Below are positions 59,009-64,000 of a stretch of DNA of 64,000 bases, piece after piece (position 1 is the stretch's first letter; every line of letters starts with the position of its first letter). The stretch covers positions 45,329-109,328 of the forward strand of contig CAMCYD010000002.1 in NCBI GenBank assembly GCA_945883785.1. The letters are read 5' to 3'. The notes beneath the pieces are model-generated. The model had not been told where the DNA came from. It saw only the letters and a list, made by a program, of their open reading frames with translations, and searched no databases. The translations under genes were made by a program, and so were the position numbers. This stretch comes from Helicobacter pylori PMSS1 (GTDB lineage Bacteria; Campylobacterota; Campylobacteria; Campylobacterales; Arcobacteraceae).

Positions 59009-59902
59009 TTATTTTTCTCCTATACTTCTAATATATTCTGCAACAGCTTTAACTTGAGTCTCAGAAAGTGTAGTATCAAATTTAGGCATAGTACCAATTT
59101 GACCTTTTTTACCGTCTTTTAAAACAGCTATTACTAAGTCGTCATTGTAAGATTTGAGACTAGGTCCAACCATTGCTATACCTTCTCCGTTTTCTCCATG
59201 ACAACTAACACAAGCAGCAAATGCAGCAGGTTTTTCACCTTTTAATCCACCAGCAACATAAGTTGCAAGTGTTTCTACATCAGCTCCGCTAGCCATTCCA
59301 GCTGGCATTCCAGCAGTAAAAGAAGTTTTTAAGCTATTCGCACCATTCTTAATAACACTAGCAACTTGCTCTTTAGAAATTCTTTTCGTTAAATTATGAG
59401 CTTTCCCATTACTACCATCAGCTTCTACACCGTGACAAGGAGCACATTGTACTAAGAATACAGATTCGCCCATAGCTCTTAATCCAGCAGCATCAATATT
59501 TTTATTTTTTTCTTCGAATTTAGCTTGATATTCTAATGTTTCTTCGTTCCATTGACCAATTTGAGAAAATTGATTTGTAGGATAACCAACAAAGAAATAC
59601 CAGAGCATCCATACGATAGTTCCAATAAACATAAGTCCCCAACCAGTTGGAATTGGATTTAAATATTCACCAATTCCGTCCCAATTTTCTTCAGCTAATT
59701 CACCTTTAGCTTTATCATTTTTGATTTGATTAACATATTTTAATGCTGTAGCAACTGTAATACCAACAATCGCTAATCCACCAAGCATAGTTAAATCGTT
59801 TATATAATCCTCACCAAGACTAAAAGAGTCACCTGCTACGAAGTAAGTTCCTGCCATTAGTGCTACGATAAGGATAATTCCACCTATTACCATAGATTTC
59901 AT
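59009..59902 (-). CDS. ccoP: cbb3-type cytochrome c oxidase subunit III (dihaem)
   Basis: VQCAPCHGVEADG and AACVSCHGENGEG; TGWGLMFIGTIVWMLWYFFVGYPTNQFSQIGQW. Confidence 0.95.
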   Translation of the reverse strand: MKSMVIGGIILIVALMAGTYFVAGDSFSLGEDYINDLTMLGGLAIVGITVATALKYVNQIKNDKAKGELAEENWDGIGEYLNPIPTGWGLMFIGTIVWMLWYFFVGYPTNQFSQIGQWNEETLEYQAKFEEKNKNIDAAGLRAMGESVFLVQCAPCHGVEADGSNGKAHNLTKRISKEQVASVIKNGANSLKTSFTAGMPAGMASGADVETLATYVAGGLKGEKPAAFAACVSCHGENGEGIAMVGPSLKSYNDDLVIAVLKDGKKGQIGTMPKFDTTLSETQVKAVAEYIRSIGEK

Positions 59903-59930
59903 ATTAATTTCTCCTTTTTATTCTTTTGTA

Positions 59931-60134
59931 TCACTCTCTATTTGATTCCAATGGTTTAGATTCAATACTATCATTATGTACCAAATCTGAATATTTTTCA
60001 AAATCTCTCTCGCCTGTTTTTTGTCTTTTGTATATAGAATATGCATAACTATAAAAAATAATAAAAACAAACAAAGTTATAAAAAATTTTGCATAACCCC
60101 CGATTGTCATCCATGTTTCTTGATCTAAATCCAT
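59931..60134 (-). CDS. ccoQ: cbb3-type cytochrome c oxidase subunit IV
   Basis: 67 aa single TM, FIIFYSYAYSIYKRQKTGERDFEKYSDLV. Confidence 0.88.
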   Translation of the reverse strand: MDLDQETWMTIGGYAKFFITLFVFIIFYSYAYSIYKRQKTGERDFEKYSDLVHNDSIESKPLESNRE

Positions 60135-60144
60135 TAAAAACCTT

Positions 60145-60810
60145 TTATTTTAAAGAGTTCATATAAGCAATAATTGCAACAATTTCAGGAATCTTACCAG
60201 AAGCAACTGTATCTTTTACATCTTGATCTTTCATATCTGCTACTATTAATTTAGCTTCAGTTAGCGCACTATTTCTAGCATCTTCAATTGATCCAAGTGC
60301 AGGCATACCTTCTTTATCGTAAGGAACACCAAATACATCTCTTACAGTCACTGCTTCTGCATAAGCTGTATCCACATCAGCTACATTTGTAAACTGAAAT
60401 GCATACGAAGGCATAAGAGAACCAGGAACAACTTCAGAAGGCGCTTTCATATGATTTTCATGCCAATCTGTAGTTCTATAATTACCAACTCTCATAAGGT
60501 CTGGTCCAATTCTTCTTGATCCCCATAAAAATGGTCTATCATAAGCATACTCTCCACTTAATGAATACATACCATATCTATCAGTTTCTGACTTAAATGG
60601 TCTAATTAATTGTGAATGACATGCATTACAACTATTTTTAATATATACATGTCTTCCAGTAAGTTCTAGTACACTGTATGGTTTAGTCCCAACAGTTGGC
60701 TGAGATTGTTTACCAAAATCAGGAATAGCTTCAACTATCCCTGCAAATGCAACTGTTAAAAACAATGCAACTGCGAAGAAAAACGGTCTTTGTTCTAACC
60801 AATGAAACAT
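60145..60810 (-). CDS. ccoO: cbb3-type cytochrome c oxidase subunit II
   Basis: ELTGRHVYIKNSCNACHSQLIRPFKSETDRYG. Confidence 0.96.
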   Translation of the reverse strand: MFHWLEQRPFFFAVALFLTVAFAGIVEAIPDFGKQSQPTVGTKPYSVLELTGRHVYIKNSCNACHSQLIRPFKSETDRYGMYSLSGEYAYDRPFLWGSRRIGPDLMRVGNYRTTDWHENHMKAPSEVVPGSLMPSYAFQFTNVADVDTAYAEAVTVRDVFGVPYDKEGMPALGSIEDARNSALTEAKLIVADMKDQDVKDTVASGKIPEIVAIIAYMNSLK

Positions 60811-60828
60811 AATTTTCTCCTCCCTTTC

Positions 60829-62328
60829 TTAAGCGCCCATAGGCGAAGCATTAGCTGGTTCTTTTGTAAGAACTCTACCAGCAGTAGCAGTTTTATACAT
60901 ATTATAAGCCCAAATGAATGTACCAACTAAATATAGCAATCCACCAACTGCTCTAATAGTATAGTAAGGATGCATAACTTCAACTGTATCAATAAATGAA
61001 TACACTAATGAACCGTATTCATCATAAGCTCTCCACATCATACCTTGTGTAATACCTGCAATCCACATAGATGTAAAGTAAAGTACGATAGCAACCGTTT
61101 GAATCCAGAATTGTGTTTCAAGTAAAGATTTAGAATAAATCTCTCTTTTGTACATTCTTGGAGCCATATGCATCAATGAAGCCATTACCATAAATGCAAC
61201 CCATCCCAGAACACCATCATGTACATGTCCTGGAATCCAGTCAGTAAAGTGTGCAATAGCATTAACAGATTTGATAGCTTGGATTGGACCCTCTATAGTT
61301 GATAACATATAGAATGTAGAAGCCATAACCATAAATTTGATTAATGGATTTGTTTGTAATTGTCCCCACTCACCTTTCATAGTTAAAAGCATATTAATAG
61401 CAGATCCCCATGATGGCAAAATTAAAACAACTGACATAACAGAACCCATAGTTTGCATCCAATCCGGAACAGTACTATAAATAAGGTGATGTCCGCCAGC
61501 CCATAAATAAACAAACATTAATCCCCAGAAAGCCAACATAGACAATTTATAACTAAATACATTTTGTCCTGATTCTTTTGGCAAGAAGTAGTAAATAATA
61601 GCAATAATTGGAGTAGTAAATACAAATGCAACTGCATTATGACCATACCACCATTGAACCAAAGCATCATTTGTACCTGCATATGCAGAAACAGAATGCA
61701 TTATTGAACCATATCCACCCGAAAGGAAATATGTAGGAACTTCCATATTGTTAAATAAGTACAGCATAGCAACCGCTAAGAATGAAGACATATAGTACCA
61801 AACAGAAACATATAGTGTTCTCTCTCTTCTAATACCAATCATTCCAAACATAGCAACACCCCATAGAACCCACCATACAACAACTAACAAGTCTAATGGC
61901 CATTCTAACTCAGCATACTCTTTAGAAGTTGTAAACCCAGTCAATAGTGTTACAACTGCTAGTAAAATAGTAATAAAGTAAAGAGCAAAATGTAATTTTG
62001 CAACTCCCATTAAAAATGGAGATTCTTTAAGTGAAACTTTAAGAACCCTTTGTCCTACATAATACCAAGTAGCAAATATTCCACTTAGCGTAAAACCAAA
62101 AGCAACACCATTCGTGTGTAAAGGTCTTAATCTACCAAATGTACCATACTCTCCAGCTAAATCGTTTAAAGCTGGAAATGCAAGTTGAAACGCAAGTATA
62201 ACACCAACTGTCATACCTATAATTCCAAACAGAATTGTGGCAAAAGTAAAAGCTTTTGCAATCGAGTAATCGTACTCAATTTGTGCACCGTTTTGCATCA
62301 ATGTCCTCCTAAAATAAAATAAAGCCAC
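60829..62328 (-). CDS. ccoN: cbb3-type cytochrome c oxidase subunit I
   Basis: QWWYGHNAVAFVFTTPIIAIIYYFLPK, HFTDWIPGHVHDGVLGWVAFM. Confidence 0.96.
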   Translation of the reverse strand: MALFYFRRTLMQNGAQIEYDYSIAKAFTFATILFGIIGMTVGVILAFQLAFPALNDLAGEYGTFGRLRPLHTNGVAFGFTLSGIFATWYYVGQRVLKVSLKESPFLMGVAKLHFALYFITILLAVVTLLTGFTTSKEYAELEWPLDLLVVVWWVLWGVAMFGMIGIRRERTLYVSVWYYMSSFLAVAMLYLFNNMEVPTYFLSGGYGSIMHSVSAYAGTNDALVQWWYGHNAVAFVFTTPIIAIIYYFLPKESGQNVFSYKLSMLAFWGLMFVYLWAGGHHLIYSTVPDWMQTMGSVMSVVLILPSWGSAINMLLTMKGEWGQLQTNPLIKFMVMASTFYMLSTIEGPIQAIKSVNAIAHFTDWIPGHVHDGVLGWVAFMVMASLMHMAPRMYKREIYSKSLLETQFWIQTVAIVLYFTSMWIAGITQGMMWRAYDEYGSLVYSFIDTVEVMHPYYTIRAVGGLLYLVGTFIWAYNMYKTATAGRVLTKEPANASPMGA

Positions 62329-62532
62329 AATAATATAAATACAACCGTAACTTATCGCGAGAATTCTAACAAGTCTTGAATTAAATGAAACTTAATATTT
62401 AATCATTAGTAAAAAGCGATATTTAAGATTTAGTTATTTAATATTAATTGCAGTAAAAACCTGTGTTTATCTAATATTAAGAAATGTTGTATTATTATTT
62501 CAAATATAAAAATTAGTAAAAAAAGGTTCCGT

Positions 62533-63201
62533 ATGCTTAATTTAATAAAAACAGTAAAAACTTCTTTCATTATTTTGGTAGCTGTTCTTTCTTTTCAAGG
62601 TTGCAACCAAAATACAATCGTGATTCCAAAAGAAAAAGCAAGTACTAATGAGGTTTACTTTACTATAAATGATGCTATTTTATCACTTTCAAACCAATTG
62701 TCAAAAAATAATAGTTTATCTCCAAAAGATACTGGAACTATTACTGTTACATCTTTTGTTGACTTGCAACAACTCAATAAAACTAGCCAATTTGGTAGAG
62801 TTATTGGTGAGTCTTTATTTAGTGAACTATTTGTAAGAGGATTTAATGTTTCTGATTTTAGGGGTCAAAATGCAATCACTATCAATGCAAATGGTGAATT
62901 TTACATTACAAGAAATGTAACAATGCTTCAGACTGAAGTTTCAAATACATATATTTTAGTAGGAACTTATTCAAAAATAGACCAAAATGTGATTATAAAT
63001 GCAAGAATTTTAGATAATAAAACTGGAAAAATAGTGAGCTCTGGAAGAGTTATGTATGCAAATGATGATTGTAGTATTTTCAACATTTGCAATAATGCGC
63101 AAAGAAAAATAAAACTAGTTTCGGATGAACTCGCAACACCTTCTAGTGCCGACAGCTTGTCTGCTAATGGGACTGTCACAATGCGAAAAATCCAATTCTA
63201 A
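62533..63201 (+). CDS. FlgO-like lipoprotein, paralogue 1
   Basis: Lipobox-like LSFQGC; TVTSFVDLQQLNKTSQFGRVIGESLFSELFVRGFNVSDFR. Confidence 0.8.
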   Translation: MLNLIKTVKTSFIILVAVLSFQGCNQNTIVIPKEKASTNEVYFTINDAILSLSNQLSKNNSLSPKDTGTITVTSFVDLQQLNKTSQFGRVIGESLFSELFVRGFNVSDFRGQNAITINANGEFYITRNVTMLQTEVSNTYILVGTYSKIDQNVIINARILDNKTGKIVSSGRVMYANDDCSIFNICNNAQRKIKLVSDELATPSSADSLSANGTVTMRKIQF

Positions 63202-63244
63202 TTTATAATCTGATAAAATTCTTCAATTTATAAAGGTTTTTATC

Positions 63245-63877
63245 ATGGTGAATTTTAATTTTAAGATACTTTTTGTATCAATATTTTTGTTGTTAACAAC
63301 TGGTTGTAAGCAGAATAGTGAATATATTAACGATAACTATAAGCATTCAAATCTTTCTTTTTTTGCAGACAAAAAATTTACTGACTTAGATAGTGCTGTT
63401 GCTGAAATTGCTACTCAGCTCCTTCTTAATATCCCTTCAAATACACAGAAACAAAACAAACTCATAATAACAACATTTGTGGATTTAAATACATTATCAA
63501 AAACTTCCCGTTTCGGAAGAGTTATATCAGAATCTTTAATAGATGAATTGCATTCTAAGAATTTCAAAATCATTGATTTTAGAATGCAGGAGATGTTAAC
63601 AATAAACAAAAATGGTGAATTTTCATTGACAAGGGATGTTTCAAAACTAAAAGATGAAGTGCCAGAAGCACTCATTGTTGTAGGTACATATTCTGTAATT
63701 GATGATAATGTTATGGTTTTGAACGGACGAATTATGAATGCATTTACCTCCGATGTGATATCCACAGCTAAAGTAATTTATCACTTTAAAAATTGTGAGG
63801 AGTTCAATATTTGCGAAGAGATTGAGAAGCCAAAAGATATTAAAGCAAGCAAGATGAAAATATTGGAAGACAAATGA
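63245..63877 (+). CDS. FlgO-like lipoprotein, paralogue 2
   Basis: Lipobox-like LLTTGC; ITTFVDLNTLSKTSRFGRVISESLIDELHSKNFKIIDFR. Confidence 0.8.
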   Translation: MVNFNFKILFVSIFLLLTTGCKQNSEYINDNYKHSNLSFFADKKFTDLDSAVAEIATQLLLNIPSNTQKQNKLIITTFVDLNTLSKTSRFGRVISESLIDELHSKNFKIIDFRMQEMLTINKNGEFSLTRDVSKLKDEVPEALIVVGTYSVIDDNVMVLNGRIMNAFTSDVISTAKVIYHFKNCEEFNICEEIEKPKDIKASKMKILEDK

Positions 63878-64000
63878 GATATGTAATATATTTTTGTTTG
63901 GCATTTCTTTTCAATGGATGTAGTGCAATAACTGTTCCCGCAAATGATTATCATGAGGATGTGACCGATTTCAAATTTATAACTTCAAAATTAATCTCAA
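63874..64000 (+). CDS. Third lipoprotein in the cluster, truncated by window edge
   Basis: ATGA overlap with preceding gene; MRYVIYFCLAFLFNGCSAITVPANDYHEDVTDFKFITSKLIS... Confidence 0.7.
   Translation, partial: MRYVIYFCLAFLFNGCSAITVPANDYHEDVTDFKFITSKLIS

Noticed and set aside
1-64000. CRISPR array or prophage
   Set aside because: No regularly spaced short direct repeats and no phage structural, integrase or cas genes seen in the ORFs or the intergenic regions.

Overview
This 64 kb window looks like a Campylobacterota (epsilonproteobacterial) chromosome segment, probably Sulfurimonas/Sulfuricurvum-like. That placement comes from gene content and remembered family features, not from a search. 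Main contents: glmS (5' end outside the window); a 14-gene complex I operon (nuoA-N, minus strand) with a noncanonical electron-input module and two tandem NuoG paralogues; pabB/pabC; tRNA-Arg(CCT); a PpiC-type isomerase; a type I secretion pair preceded by a methyltransferase-TPR-glycosyltransferase fusion; acs; a pseudouridine synthase; malic enzyme; a tight same-strand run hemA-proS-res-mod-ovoA-ovoB (type III restriction-modification plus ovothiol biosynthesis); a CPA2 antiporter; argD-tolC-midA; recJ; cysK; an AddB-like nuclease; ccoNOPQ with accessory genes; and three tandem lipoprotein genes (two FlgO-like) at the right edge. The most notable non-genic content is two families of about 160 bp foldback, MITE-like elements (called A and B here). 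They include a nested B-in-A-in-B-remnant arrangement beside tRNA-Arg, a B copy whose first base completes a stop codon and whose right end is an A-type end, and two copies of a REP-like palindrome. Two small ORFs absent from the supplied track (50 aa and 30 aa) look real from their context. No CRISPR array, prophage or transposase gene was seen.
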